DNA from: Agapanthus africanus
Lineage: Eukaryota > Streptophyta > Magnoliopsida > Asparagales > Amaryllidaceae
Assembly: GCA_030015575.1 (NCBI GenBank)
Contig: CM057340.1
Span: 753,617,632 to 753,681,631 of the forward strand
Length of the DNA stretch: 64,000 bases
Direction of reading: 5' to 3'
A model generated the notes under the pieces. It saw only the letters and a program-made list of their open reading frames with translations, had not been told where the DNA came from and did not search any database. A program made the translations under genes and the position numbers. Shown here in pieces: positions 20,051 to 33,599 of the stretch; within the stretch, counting starts at the first letter, position 1; each line of letters begins with the position of its first letter.

Positions 20051-22832
20051 TGTCATGCCCCACTTCCCAGAGTACGCTAAATTGCACGTGACATAGCCAA
20101 CCATGCTACCTGTGGGTAGGAAGCATCCATCCACAGTCACATTACGGCTGTAGAGATATCAAGAACAAGATAAAACTATCTAAAACATGTCCATAATCCA
20201 GAATAACAGGAGTCAATAATAAATAAATGCGGAAGCAAATGATCCAATACAAATAACTGAAAAGTATGTCCCATAATGCGGGCTCACATCAGGAAATAAA
20301 TGCAGGAAATAAAACTAACTACTACTGAACTCACAACTCAGCCTGCTGGCTGAAGTACTCCTGCTCGGACTGCGACAGCGGTACAGAATCTGGGCCATGC
20401 AAAACCCAGACGTCAGCGCGTCATGTCAACAAGTAATATAATATGAACAATGTAACAGGCAATGCAAAAAAATATATATGAATAAAGCAATAATGTGAAA
20501 CAAGCAGTGCAGGGTAGTGTGCAGTGGGTAACTAAACTGTTCTATCAGGTTTTCTATTTTAAAGTCTTTGAAATCAATTGATGAATCATCGATGTAACTC
20601 AATAGTATCCCGTGCGTGCCCGGGACCACGGTCAAGATTCTCGGGGCTGAATCCGAGACGTGCCGCTAGGCAGTAACAGGTAGCAGGATGGGCGAGTGAT
20701 GTCAGCATCATCGCTCCGGGGCTGGCCTAGCCCTAAGACTGATCAGAACAGCTATCGAACTGTTGAGTTACAAGTCAGGTTTCACCTTTGATTTCCCCAT
20801 ACCCCCAAGTTATGTATGTCGAGTCAGGTATTCAGTAATCAGGAACTAATGCCAACACAGGATCAGGTAAAAGCAGGTTTGTCTGGATAGACAACAGGAA
20901 CGATCTATGAGGACTACATGTCAGGTTTGTTGGCATTAGACACAAGATCAGGTAACGGGTCGGGTCATGGTACATCAGGTCAAGTTAACAGTATACGGTA
21001 CCATGTCAGGTATATCAATATATACATAAGTGTAGCAATGTCGGGTCAAGATGTAAACAATATCGTGGGTGTGCTCACAATCAGATATATAATCAAACAT
21101 GGGTATTAACAACATGAGATAAGCAATGAATTACATAATAAGCAGTTTCATTCAAATTACAGGAGTGCAGTAAAACGATATAGCCGTTTAGTCATGTTAA
21201 CAGGTTTAAGCACCCTTAGCGGTGCAATAATTTATGTAACGGTTCAATACAGTTATTTCCGGTTAAATGCATACGAGTGTCCGAATGTAACAGAACTACA
21301 AGGATAATTGCTACCAGTTATTTTTAACAGTAAAATGTGATTGAATAGGTAGATATGATTTTTAGGTTCAATTTACAAATTGTAAGTTCCATGTTCAACA
21401 GTAAAATGATATAATGCAATATTGTAACCAAAAATGGGAAACGATTATACCAAGTTAAATTTTACAGGTTTAGGGTGTCAATACATATATAAATATATTG
21501 TATAGCATGTAGTAAGGGGTACTTGCTTCGACGGGTCGCGAACCGGGAAAACGGGACGTAAATGTCGGTGGGAAAACTCGCGACGGACGCACGGTTCACG
21601 GATTGAACCCAAACAATGAACAATGGAACTACTCGGATCGGGGTACCTCGCTGGAACGTCGGATCACGTCGTCGGCACCGTCGGATTCCGGCCAAAATGT
21701 GAACAGTAAACAACCACGACTTGCAACCAATGAGGGAAAAGGAAATAGAGAAGAAGAGAGGGGATCTGAAGAGAAGGAACCTTACGGTGGTCTGTAGAGG
21801 GGTCGTGAGGATCGACGGCGTCGAAGAACTCCGGCGGTGGCCTATCCGACAGCGACAAAGATCTGCAGATCAAGAATCAAACAAGGAGAGAAGGAAAGAA
21901 GAAAGGAAGAGAGGAGAAGAGGCTTACAGAGCGTTCAAGGGTGGTTTGGTGATCGTCGGCGACGATCCGGGACGGCGCGGACGCGTACAGGGGTATTGCG
22001 GGTGGCCGCGGCGAAGATGCAGGGTGCACGGGAAGAAGGGAAACGAGGAAGGAGGCGAGGGTGATGGTGAGGTCGTCGCCGGCGTTGGGGCTGCGGCGGC
22101 GAGGATGGATGCGGCTAGGGCTCGCTGCCGATGGGTTCTCGTGAGGAAATATATGGGGAGGGAAAGGGTTTTTAAAAAATATATGGGAGAGAGAGAGAGA
22201 GAGATTTGAGGGAGAGAGAGAGATAGAGAGATTCAGGGGAGAGAGAGAGAGGGAGACGGGGAGAGAGAGGAGAGAGATGAGAGACGTGAGGTAAAGGGGG
22301 CCCACAATTTAAAGAGTTGCGATTGGTTGAGCTAAAGGATTTGGAAAAATATAGTGGAACAGTAAAATATTATAAGGTTTAAGGAAATATGCGACGATTA
22401 AAATATATTAAAATTTGGGATTTTGGCGCCAAATAAAATATTTCCAAATCGCGCCCGGGTCGGGTCCAAAAATTTGAAATTGAAATAATAGGATTTTAAG
22501 CGGTTCCAAATTTTAAAATTAATTGTTTTATGATTAAAAAGCATACCCCCAACACGGACACACGTACGCGCGTGTAGCCGTCCAAACTCGCCCGTTTCAC
22601 TGAACGGGACAAGAACACAATACACGGACGCTACCACGAGGCTAGGGGTGTCGAGTAGGCCAAGATGAATATTTTTAATTTTATTTTAGATGCCAAAATT
22701 TGTTATATGCAAAAATGACTTTGCCGGGTAAAATTTTACAGTAAGTGACAATCAAGCAGGCTAAATGAAATGAGTACCACATTAATACTCAAACGGTAAC
22801 TGAAAATAATAGTATTGGGCTCGGGTGTTATA
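20051..22832 (-). repeat. element C 3' LTR
   Basis: Partner of 27693-30476. It holds a cluster of TCAGGT motifs (about 20770-21060), a region of short false open frames at 21600-22210, and a GA microsatellite (about 22185-22270) near the minus-strand side of the promoter. It ends gtgttata instead of the gttgca of its partner, a small decay of the CA end. Confidence 0.93.
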
Positions 22833-22870
22833 TTATACCCAACTACAAAAAGAATTTCGTCCTCGAAATT
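22833..22870 (-). other. element C 3' end with polypurine-type region
   Basis: On the minus strand the end of pol is followed by the sequence tttcgaggacgaaattctt typical of plant chromoviruses, and then by ttgggtataa before the LTR. The purine tract is short here. Confidence 0.55.
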
Positions 22871-22887
22871 CCCAGAATACAAAAAAA

Positions 22888-25800
22888 CTACAAGAAAAGG
22901 TGAGCAAACTTCTGTCGGATTTTATTTTCTCGTTCCCAAGTAGACTCTCCATGCGATCGATTACCCCAAGAAACAAGCACAAGGGGGATAACCTTGTTCT
23001 TGAGAATCTTTTCCCTTCGATCCACGATTTCAACCGGTCGCTCCTCAAAAGTCAAGTCTTCTCGTACTGTTAGCTCCGAATGATCCAAAACGTGCGTTTC
23101 ATCTCGAACATACCTTCGTAGTTGAGATACATGAAACACATCGCGCGCACCTGCCAAGGACTGCGGTAACGCCAAACGGTACGGTACCTCTCCAACACGC
23201 TCCAATATCTCAAAGGGTCCAACGAATCGAGGACTAAGCTTTCCTCGACTTCCAAAACGAATCACCCCTCTAGTCGGTGATATCTTCAAGAATACCAAAT
23301 CACCTACGGCGAACTCTAAAGGTCTTCTTGACGTGTCAGCCCAACTCTTTTGTCTGTCTTGAACTGCCTTCATATGATTTCTGATAGTGTTAACCTTTTC
23401 AACTGTCTGCATAACCAAATCTGGTCCCAACAATCTTCGTTCACCGACATCATCCCAATAAACAGGTGAACGGCATTTACGACCATACAAAGCTTCAAAC
23501 GGAGCCATCTGGATAGTTGCTTGAAAACTGTTGTTGTAAGAGAACTCCACCAAGTGTAGATGATCCTCCCACGAACCCTTGAAGTCCAACATGCATGCTC
23601 TCAACATATCTTCAAGAGTTTGGATCGTTTTCTCCGACTGACCATCAGTTTGAGAATGATAAGCTGTGCTAAACTTCAATCGAGTCCCCAAACTTTCCTG
23701 TAAACTCCTCCAGAAGTGTGATAAGAACCGAGTGTCCCGATCGGACATGATGCTTACCGGTAATCCATGCAATCTTACAATCTCCTGCATGTACCGCTCT
23801 GCCAAAGTCTCTGTTGATTGACCAACCCGGAAAGGAATAAAGTGAGCAGCCTTGGTCAACCGATCAACAATCACCCATACTGCATTGTTGCCCTTTGGAC
23901 TCCGCGGTAAAGCCGTCACGAAATCCATGGTTATATGTTCCCACTTCCACTGAGGAATCGGAAATGGTTGCAATAAACCAGCAACCCTTTGATGTTCAGT
24001 CTTAACTTGCTGACACACCAAGCACTTAGCCACAAAGCGAGCAATCTCCCGTTTCATGCCTTCCCACCAGAAATACTGTCGAATATCTCGGTACATCTTT
24101 GTGCCTCCTGGATGTACAGAATAAGCTGAACCGTGTGCCTCCTTCATAAGCTCTTCACGAACATCTCCCTTTGGCACACATAAACGGATACCATACCTCA
24201 ACGAACCATCTTCGTGGACCAGTAAATCTGTTCGTAGTCCGGCTTCAACTTGCTCTCGAAACTTTTGCAGTCTAGGATCCCGCGATTGTGCTGCTTTAAT
24301 TTTCTCAATCAAAGACGACTGCACTTGCAACTGCATCAATTGTCCCGTAGAACGCGGTAGCACAACCTCCAAGTCAAATCTTCGAAAATCTGCAACGATC
24401 TCCTTCTGCGTAGTTAACACCTGAATTGCTGGTAACCGACTCAGCGCATCCAGCACAACATTAACCTTCCCCGGATGGTACTTAAGATCAAGATCGTAGT
24501 CAGCCATCAGCTCCAACCATCTACGCTGCCTCATATTAAGCTCCTTCTGTGTGAACACGTACTTCAAGCTCTTATGATCTGTAAAAACTTCGACCCTTTC
24601 GCCCAAAAGGTAGTGTCTCCAAATCTTCAAAGCGAAAATCACAGCCGCAAGCTCCAAGTCATGAGTTGGATAATTCTTCTCATGGGTCTTCAATTGTCTC
24701 GATGCGTATGCCACAACCTTCCCATGCTGCATCAAAACACATCCCAATCCTTTCCCAGATGCGTCGCTGTGAATCACCAATCCTCCGGAATTGTCTGGCA
24801 CGGTCAGAATAGGGGCGGTTATCAACTTCTGCTTCAACGTCTCAAAAGCTAACGCACATTTATCCGTCCATACAAAAGGTACCTCCTTGCGCGTAAGCTT
24901 GGTCAACGGCTCTGCCAGACGAGCAAAGTTCTCCACAAATTTCCTGTAGTATCTGGCTAATCCAAGGAAACTTCTTATCTCAGCAACATTCTTTGGAATC
25001 GGCCAATCTCGAACTGCTGCAATCTTTTCTGGATCGACGGCGATTCCATCGCCCGACACAACATGCCCCAAAAACTTCACTTCCTCCAGCCAAAACTCGC
25101 ACTTACTCATCTTCGCGTACAATTTCTCCTGTCTCAATGTCTGCAGTGCGATCCTCAAATGCTCAGCATGCTCCTCAAAACTCTTCGAGTAAACCAGAAT
25201 ATCGTCGATGAATACCACAATAAACTGGTCCAAGAACGGTGAAAAGATTCGGTTCATCAAGTCCATGAATACTGCCGGCGCATTCGTTACTCCGAAGGGC
25301 ATCACTAAGTATTCGTAATGTCCATACCGAGTTCGGAATGCCGTCTTGCAAATATTTTCTGCTTTCACTCGGGCCTGATGATATCCGGATCGCAAATCCA
25401 GCTTCGAGAATACCCTCGCGCCACTAAGCTACTTAAAAAGTTCTCCAATGCGAGCGATCGGGTACTTGTTCTTAATAGTCACCCGGTTTAATTCTCGATA
25501 GTCGATGCACATCCTTCTTGTGCCATCCTTCTTCTTTACTAGAAGAACTGGAGCTCCCCAAGGTGAGTTACTGCTTCGAATCCAACCCTTCTCAAGCAAT
25601 TCAGCAACCTGTTTCTTAACTTCTTCCAACTCTACTGGTGCCATTGGATAATACGCTTTAGATACTGGCGCTGCACCAGGAATAAGATCAATTGCGAACT
25701 CCACGTCTCGCTTTGGCGGTAAACCCGATATATCTTCAAATACGTCCATAAAATCGCGAACAACCGCCGGTTCTTCACCACTATCAACTTCCATTGCTGC

Positions 25801-27318
25801 AAGAATATTGTTTGTCGGCCTAGCCCTAAACTCGACTGGCCCGACAGAACTGCTTTCTCCAGTGAAGGTAAACTCGGGATGTCTGGAAATCTGGAAAATT
25901 ACTTTCTTTGCCCTACAGTCAATGTGAGCGTGGAAAGTGCCAAGAAAATCCATTCCCAAGACGACTTCATAGCTGCCCGTATCAATCGCCAAGAAATCTG
26001 CAAAGAGTTCCCGTCCGCACACAACAACTGTACAATCTTTACACTCCCTACTAGATATGATTTTCCCATTCCCAGTGTGTATGTCCCAGAAACTAGACAG
26101 GGTCGTGCAGGTAATCGAGTGTGTAGTTATAAATTTGGATGACATAAAACAGTGGGATGCACCAGAATCAAATAATGCCAATGCGGGAAAACCATGAACG
26201 AGTAAAGTACCTGAAACCACTTCTCCTGACGCCTTGGCTTCCTCAGATGTCAAGGTAAAAGCTCGAGCCTGATTAGGTCCTTGAGTCAGCTGTTTCTGCC
26301 TTTGGAACGGTTTCTGCGGAGGCTTCAAAGTATCATCCCTCGTACGAAGCTTCGACGGACAAGCACCAACTGCGTGATTAGCCGCTCCACAAACCAAACA
26401 AAGTCCCAGCCTCCTTCGACAATCCTTCTGCACGTGCCCAGGTAAACGGCAGTAGTCGCAAATCACGCTCCTTCTTCGATCAACAATCACAGGCTTCTTC
26501 ATGGGTGCTACACCACGACGGTCCACTGGAATGCCCTTGCGACCATGAGCTCGGTTAGGTACAAATGCGGGCTTCCTGGCCGCAACTGCTGTCTGCTGCA
26601 AGCTCCCTTTCATCCCAGATAAACTCTGTTGTTCCCGAGCTGCCGTAAGAACCCGTGAGAAAGTGGTCAAACCCAGAGAGACAATCTGCCTCTGGATGTC
26701 CACATCCAAATTGCGCATGAACCTTCGTGCCCTGTCTGCATCGTTGGCGACTAAAGGTCCAGCGAATCTGCTGAGTCTCGTCCACTCTGCTGCATGCACG
26801 TCCACGGGTGCTCCATTCTTCCTTAGCCCAATAAACTTCTCTTCCATTTCCTCCCGTGCAGTCCGCGGGAAGAACTTCTCTAGAAAACTCTTAGAAAAAT
26901 CCGCCCACTTGATCGGCTTGGGCAAGCGGGTCTCCTCCACAAGCCACCATTCTCGGGCATAGTCCACTAACTGAATGCGTACCATATCAACTCTTTTGTC
27001 ATCTGGAATCTGTGCCGCAATCAGCAAATTCTCCGTGTCAACTAGCCACTGCTCGGCTGGCATCGGCTCCTCCAAACCGGTGAATGTAGACGGACCCAAA
27101 CGTCTGAAATCTGCCATGGTCCCTACTCGGTCAACTGGTTTAGCTCCAACGTTGTTTACAGAGTGCTGAACAATCTGCAAACCTTCCTGAAACGAGTCTG
27201 CTTACTGCTGGATCAGCTCGGTCTGTCTCTTTTGATTCTCTAGCATTCCCCTTATCACTCCAAGCATGGCGGCTTCGTCCACACGCCTCTGGTATGTCTT
27301 CAATTTCTTACCGGCCAT
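22888..27318 (-). pseudogene. chromovirus C gag-pol, two nonsense codons (about 1476 codons)
   Basis: The best start is the ATG at 27318-27316 (MAGKKLKTYQRRV). A TAA at 27204-27202 (about codon 39) and a TAG at 25431-25429 (about codon 630, a former Gln in RT) break one continuous frame; there are no frameshifts. Gag is followed by two CCHC knuckles (about residues 287-300 and 307-320). The aspartic protease has DSGAS at about 384. Reverse transcriptase has YRELN near 609 and FIDD near 703, RNase H has HSDASGKG near 852, and the integrase has an HHCC domain near 1060-1100 then its D, D, E core ([16 protein letters not shown]). The last ~60 residues are a chromodomain ([18 protein letters not shown]). 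The order PR-RT-RH-IN-chromodomain places it among Tekay/Del-type chromoviruses, whose chromodomain directs integration to marked chromatin. Confidence 0.93.
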
Positions 27319-27671
27319 AATCCTGAAATCAAAAACACCCAACATTAGCATGATGATAGATTTGATATATAGATCAAGGTTAGAACTTCAAGATACTTAA
27401 ATAGAATACCGCATTGTAACTATGCCGCGGTATCATAGCCACAACTACTTAACTCCACCCAAGTCGCCTAAGTCTTAGAGATTGCAAGGAATCAGGTTTT
27501 CCGAGTTGATATGCAAAGGAAGTTTGCATATCGTAAAAGATATAATCAGGAAGAATGTGATTCAAGAATGGTAAACAGCAAGGTGGCAGGACATGTTTCC
27601 TAACACGGGTATTCTGATTCGTGTATTGGGTACAATACCCAACTACAAAAGAATTGACCCAACTAACCTAG
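27319..27671 (-). other. element C leader between PBS and gag
   Basis: About 350 bases of untranslated leader with no supported small gene. Confidence 0.6.
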
Positions 27672-27683
27672 GCTCTGATACCA
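27672..27683 (-). other. primer binding site, tRNA-Met type (element C)
   Basis: TGGTATCAGAGC on the minus strand, nine bases inside the 5' LTR (spacer tggttcttt). The offset is a little larger than in copia A. Confidence 0.85.
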
Positions 27684-27692
27684 AAAGAACCA

Positions 27693-30476
27693 TGTCACGC
27701 CCCGCTTCCCAGAGTACGCTAAATTGGGCACGTGACATAGCCAACCATGCTACCTGTGGGTAGGAAGCATCCATCCACAGTCACATTACGGCTGTAGAGA
27801 TATCAAGAACAAGATAAAACTATCTAAAACATGTCCATAATCCAGAATAACAGGAGTCAATAATAAATAAATGCGGAAGCAAATGATCCAATACAAACAA
27901 CTGAAAAGTATGTCCCATAATGCGGGCTCACATCAGGAAATAAATGCAGGAAATAAAACTAACTACTACTGAACTCACAACTCAGCCTGCTGGCTGAAGT
28001 ACTCCTGCTCTGACTGCGACAGCAGTACAGAATCTGGGCCATGCAAAACCCAGACGTCAGCGCGTCATGTCAACAAGTAATATAATATGAACAATGTAAC
28101 AGGCAATGCAAAAAAATATATATGAATAAAGCAATAATGTGAAACAAGCAGTGCAGGGTAGTGTGCAGTGGGTAACTAAACTGTTCTATCAGGTTTTCTA
28201 TTTTAAAGTCTTTGAAATCAATTGATGAATCGTCGATGTAACTCAATAGTATCCCGTGCGTGCCCGGGACCACGGTCAAGATTCTCGGGGCTGAATCCGA
28301 GACGTGCCGCTAGGCAGTAACAGGTAGCAGGATGGGCGAGTGATGTCAGCATCATCACTTCGGGGCTGGCCTAGCCCGTAAGACTGATCAGAATAGATAT
28401 CAAACTGTTGAGTTACAAGTCAGGTTTCACTTTTGATTTCCCCATACCCCCAAGTTATGTATGTCGAGTCAGGTATTCAGTAATCAGGAACTAATGCCAA
28501 CAAAGGATCAGGTAAAAGCAGGTTTGTCTGGATAGACAACAGGAACGGTCCATGAGGACTACATGTCAGGTTTGTTGGCATTAGACACAAGATCAGGTAA
28601 CGGGTCGGGTCATGGTACATCAGGTCAAGTTAACAGTATACGGTACCATATCAGGTATATCAATATATACATAAGTGTAGCAATGTCGGGTCAAGATGTA
28701 AACAATATCGTGGGTGTACTCACAATCAGATATATAATCAAACATGGGTATTAACAACATGAGATAAGAAATGAATTACATAATAAGCAGTTTCATTCAA
28801 ATTACAGGAGTGCAGTAAAACGATATAGCCGTTTAGTCATGTTAACAGGTTTAAGCACCCTTAGCGGTGCAATAATTTATGTAACGGTTCAATACAGTTA
28901 TTTCCGGTTAAATGCATACGAGTGTCCGAATGTAACAGAACTACAAGGATAATTGCTACCAGCTATTTTTAACAGTAAAATGTGATTGAATAGGTAGATA
29001 TGATTTTTAGGTTCAATTTACAAATTGTAAGTTCCATGTTCAACAGTAAAATGATATAATGCAATATTGTAACCAAAAATGGGAAACGATTATACCAAGT
29101 TAAATTTTACAGGTTTAGGGTGTCAATACATATATAAATATATTGTATAGCATGTAGCAATGGGTACTTGCCTCGACGGGTCGCGAACCGGGAAAACGGG
29201 ACGTAAATGTCGGTGGGAAAACTCGCGACGGACGCACGGCTCACGGATTGAACCCAAACAACGAACAATGGAACCACGCGGATCGGGGTAACTCACTGGA
29301 ACGTCGGATAACGTCGTCGGCACCGTCGGATTCCGGCCAAAATGTGAACAGTAAACAACCACGACTTGCAACCAATGAGGGAAAAGGAAATAGAGAAGAA
29401 GAGAGGGGATCTGAAGAGAAGGAACCTTACGGTGGTCTGTAGAGGGGTCGTGAGGATCGACGGCGTCGAAGAACTCCGGCGGTGGCCTACCCGACAGCGA
29501 CAAAGATCTGCAGATCAAGAATCAAACAAGGAGAGAAGGAAAGAAGAAAGGAAGAGAGGAGAAGAGGCTTACAGAGCGTTCAAGGGTGGTTTGGTGATCA
29601 TCGGAGACGATCCGGGACGGCGCGGACGCGTGCAGGGGTGTTGCGGGTGGCCGCGGCGAAGATGCAGGGTGCACGGGAAGAAGGGAAACGAGGAAGGAGG
29701 CGAGGGTGATGGTGATGTCGTCGCCGGCGTTGGGGCTGCGGCGGCGAGGATGGATGCGGCTAGGGCTCGCTGCCGATGGGTTCTCGTGAGGAAAAATATG
29801 AGGAGGGAAAGGGTTTTTAAAAAATATATGGGAGAGAGAGAGAGAGAGATTTGAGGGAGAGAGAGAGATAGAGAGATTCAGGGGAGAGAGAGAGGGAGAC
29901 GGGGAGAGAGAGGAGAGAGATGAGAGACGTGAGGTAAAGGGGGCCCACAATTTAAAGAGTTGCGATTGGTTGAGCTAAAGGATTTGGAAAAATATAGTGG
30001 AACAGTAAAATATTATAAGGTTTAAGGAAATTTGCGACGATTAAAATATATTAAAATTTGGGATTTTGGCGCCAAATAAAATATTTTCAATTCGCGCCCG
30101 GGTCGGATCCAAAAATTTGAAATTGAAATAATAGGATTTTAAGCGGGTTCCAAATATTAAAATTAATTGTTTTATGATTAAAAAGCATACCCCCAATACG
30201 GACACACGTACGCGCGCGTAGCCGTCCAAACTCGCCCGTTTCACTGAACGGGACGAGAACACAATACACGGACGCTACCACGAGGCTAGGGGTGTCGATT
30301 AGGCCAAGATGAATATTTTTAATTTTATTTTATATACCAAAATTTGTTATATGCAAAAATGACTTTGCCGGGTAAAATTTTACAGTAAGTGACAATCAAG
30401 CAGGCTACATGAAATGAGTACCACATTAATGCTCAAACAGTAACTGAAAATAGTAGTATTGGGCTCGAGTGTTGCA
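27693..30476 (-). repeat. element C 5' LTR
   Basis: Partner of 20051-22832, with the same TCAGGT cluster and GA microsatellite (about 29828-29915). It ends gttgca at 30476, followed by the duplication tcctc. Confidence 0.93.
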
Positions 30477-30481
30477 TCCTC

Positions 30482-33400
30482 CCTGCCATCTCCGTCACCA
30501 CCCGCTGCACAGCAGAGCCCCCCACTCCACCTCAAACCGACCACCGTGGCCACCACAGTACGACCCCCGCCAATGAGCTCGATCCCTGTCTCCTCTTTTC
30601 TTCCCCTGCTCACCACCTCCGGGCTGTGAGCTCCGAGCACACCACCACCAAGGCCTTCTACCTCCTGCACACTCGAACCCACCGCCCCGACCTCGCCTCT
30701 CCCTAACACCAGAGCCTAAATCCCCCACTGCCGGCGACCCCAGCATAGCTCCGACGTCCGCCACGAATCCCTGCCCCTTGTTGGCCACCTGCAAACTCCA
30801 ATTGCCGGCAACCCATCGCCGGCAGTATCCTTTTCGTCGCTGCCATGCTCGCCGCCGACTCCCACCGTGCACCACCGACCCCAGAGCTCCCCTGCATCCA
30901 TCGTCGCAGTCGTCACTGTTCCCGTGCCACGCCAGTGCCAGCTCCGTGTCACCGCGTACCCAGACGTGTCACGCCCCGTGCCCTGTCCCCGTGCCACGAC
31001 GTGCCATCCCCCGTGTCACACTGTACCCGATCCAGTGCGCGCGCCGTGCCGGTCCCGGACCACGCATCAAGTCAAGACCGTGCCCAGTACCGTGTCGCGC
31101 CCGCGTCATCGCCACGTCCGCTACCGTATCACGCTCGCATCGCCACCTCGCCCAGTACTGGATCTCCGCGCATCGCGCCCGCACCGCGTTTGTGTACGCA
31201 TCGCATCGTTTCGTATGTCAAGACGAAGTCCGCAAGTGGCATCGCTTCCATATCAAGCGACCGAAGGCAAGTGAAACTCCTCACTTGCTACTCATGCCAT
31301 CATATTATATTACAATGAGTAATCTAAAGTACGAACATTTTTATATGCTTTTGTCGTATAACCGTTACATTTCAGTTATACTCGTAATTATGATGGTTGG
31401 AACGTAATTGAGTGAACAACACGTATTGTTATTGTGTAGAGCGCAGAAGAATTACTTACCGTTGTTTGATTGAAAGAAAACGAAGTATCGATCGTGACAT
31501 AATTGTATTAGACAAGTGTTCGATACATTACCCTAATGAAAACCTGGTTTCAAAATGGCGGAATTCATGGAGCATAAAACCCTTCACCGATAATAAATGA
31601 CGTATAAGAATTTGAGATGAAAATATGGGTGTCGTCACTACGAAATGATACCTCTGTCTAGCTACGTCAAATCTGAAATTTCACTGCACATGCCACGTTC
31701 TAAAATCCATATTAAATTGAATACAACGCGCAACTTAATGTTATAGGGCTCATATCGAAGCCAGTAGATAAATATACAGCACCCCATAGTTCATCTTTGC
31801 ATTCTGATAAGTTATAATAATGAATACTGGGGCGATTCGCGGCCCTGAACTGCAGTCCGGAGCAGCGTTTCGTTTTGGATACTAGACTTTGAACACCTGT
31901 ACACCCCTTCTTTAAACTGAAAATGCACGGATCCCCATATGGTCGCGTAGATAATTTAGTTAGATAACACCTGAATCTGATCCCGTGCTATTTCACCATC
32001 ATTTGATATTTAATTTGCATTTTAACGTACCTAGGTGTTCTGCAGTTTCTGCAGTGACTCCTCTTGTATAGCTACACTAGATAGGACATAAATTTTAATA
32101 CAGAACTGCTATTGATAATCCGTTTGAAGCGTTCGAAACAAAACAGAAAAATCTACATACTATTTAACTATAGCGTTGCCTAATTATGCTCCCAACTGGG
32201 AGTAAAATGTGTTACGAAACGGACTTCTAGTTCAGAAATTGGATTTCCAGCATTGAACACTTAAAATGAAATGGCCATAATCAGCGAACCTGAAACCCGA
32301 TTGACACGAAACCAATTTTGATGGACATATAATTAAATATACTTCTTACCCCCTTTATATTGTTTTGTTTAATTCTACACGTATAATTTATAGTAAATTT
32401 TTCAAGTTGTACGATACTGGCTGCTGTATTTTATTTGTATCATGAATAATTGCATTCTCATCATATCATGAAGCGGTATACCCTCATTGAATAGTGGTCA
32501 CATACATTGATAATATAGTGAGCGTGTTACATTACCCAGTGATAAGTATTAGTGATTAGATTGTGGCAAGTACGTTAGTGTTAAAGCGTGAATGAATAAG
32601 TGAAGTGACATGTACTTGTACACAATCAGCGAACCCAGTTAATTTATTGTATTGTCGACACCTATGGGGCATATGTAAGTGTAACTATAACTGGTATGAG
32701 ACGGTTATGGAAGCACTTATATTAATGTCATAGGTAAGACGTCAAACACAGTCCATTTATCTTGGGTACCAGTCGAGACATGCTTGATGGAGATCCTGTC
32801 TCTAGTTCTCGCGTAGACTTGTCATGAACCGACTAGTATTTGAGTTTATGGTCGGTGTTTGATGTAGACCATGGGGTGTGGGGTAGTTTGAGTGTGAGTT
32901 CAACGGAATCTTGGGAGTCCCATTGCCGGCATATACAGTGATTTTGAGAGTTGTATGGATGGAGTTACTGATTATTATCGTGCGTGATTCGGGCCTGTGT
33001 TCCCTTGCCTCTGGGGCCCTATTCTTGGGTTGGGGATACTCCTGCGTGGTTGACGCTCACACTTGGACTGACGATAGGTTTAGCGACCTGGACAGTGAGA
33101 CTTAGAGACTGATAGGTTTAGTGACATGGACATGCATTGATTACTGATTCGATATACCTGATTTACTGTTTACCTGTACCGGTTACTTCATGCTTATGTC
33201 ATCACTCCATGCTTACTGTTTCATATTCATCATTATTGCACGTGTTTACATATGTATTTTTATTTATTGCTATTGTGTCGCTCTGACGACCTGAGTATGC
33301 ATGCTCAGTTTGAGAAGTGGACTTAGCTCGGATCAGGACCTGACGTACCACGAGGACTTTGCGGACATCTAGATCAGCCAAGCCAGCGCTGTCTTTCCTT

Positions 33401-33599
33401 GATCTCTATCTGGTTAGTTTTTGTATCTGTTTTGGTTGTATCTAGTGACTGTATTTCTCATTACATGTGCATTAATTACTGAGTACCACGTAATGCTAGA
33501 AGCCGAAGTGTGACTACGGCAGGATATTTTCTCGACCGTAGGATCATGGCTGGCCTTTTCACCCCTCGTATTTCGGATTTTGGGAAGCAGGGCGTGACA
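30482..33599 (+). repeat. right arm of the large solo LTR
   Basis: Continuation of the LTR begun at 19270. The first 700 bases are C-rich with dense cgtgcca/cgtgtca motifs (30860-31180) that create several long but unconvincing open frames in all frames. The rest is ordinary mixed sequence. No gene is supported. Confidence 0.75.

Larger units (their letters stand above)
20051..30476 (-). mobile_element. complete Ty3/gypsy chromovirus C (about 10.4 kb) with perfect TSD
   Basis: Two LTRs of 2.78 kb (20051-22832 and 27693-30476) flank a minus-strand gag-pol ending in a chromodomain. The 5-bp duplication tcctc is exact at 20046-20050 and 30477-30481. Left LTR starts tgtcatgccc, right starts tgtcacgccc. 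The LTRs differ by eye only about once per 80-100 bases, so the insertion is younger than B and D. Two nonsense codons in gag-pol make this copy defective. Its host site is the large solo LTR. Confidence 0.95.
19270..33599 (+). mobile_element. large solo LTR (about 3.9 kb) with perfect 5-bp TSD, containing element C
   Basis: Begins TGTAATACCC at 19270 and ends GGCGTGACA at 33599. The flanking 5-mers ttgcc at 19265-19269 and 33600-33604 are identical. Without the nested element C and one copy of its duplication, the LTR is 19270-20050 plus 30482-33599. Its ends resemble those of the C family read in the opposite direction (TGTAACA... and ...GGGAAGCGGGGCGTGACA). It is therefore probably the solo LTR of a related Tekay-type chromovirus left by LTR-LTR recombination. 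No internal direct repeats, PBS or pol sequence is seen in it. It includes a C-rich left arm and a CCGTG-rich tract at 30860-31180. Confidence 0.88.

Noticed and set aside
19649..20140. 163-residue minus-strand frame and overlapping frames
   Set aside because: It straddles the junction of the solo LTR and element C at 20051 and so cannot be an original gene.
21721..22305. Arg/Glu-rich and Ser/Leu-rich frames (also at 29366-29950 and 57050-57496)
   Set aside because: They overlap on both strands in LTRs and arise from GA microsatellites and purine-rich DNA; there are no domains.
30778..31407. 209-residue frame and overlapping frames in the C-rich part of the solo LTR
   Set aside because: Long frames exist in several frames and both strands because the DNA is C-rich and poor in stop codons; there is no protein-like composition or domain.
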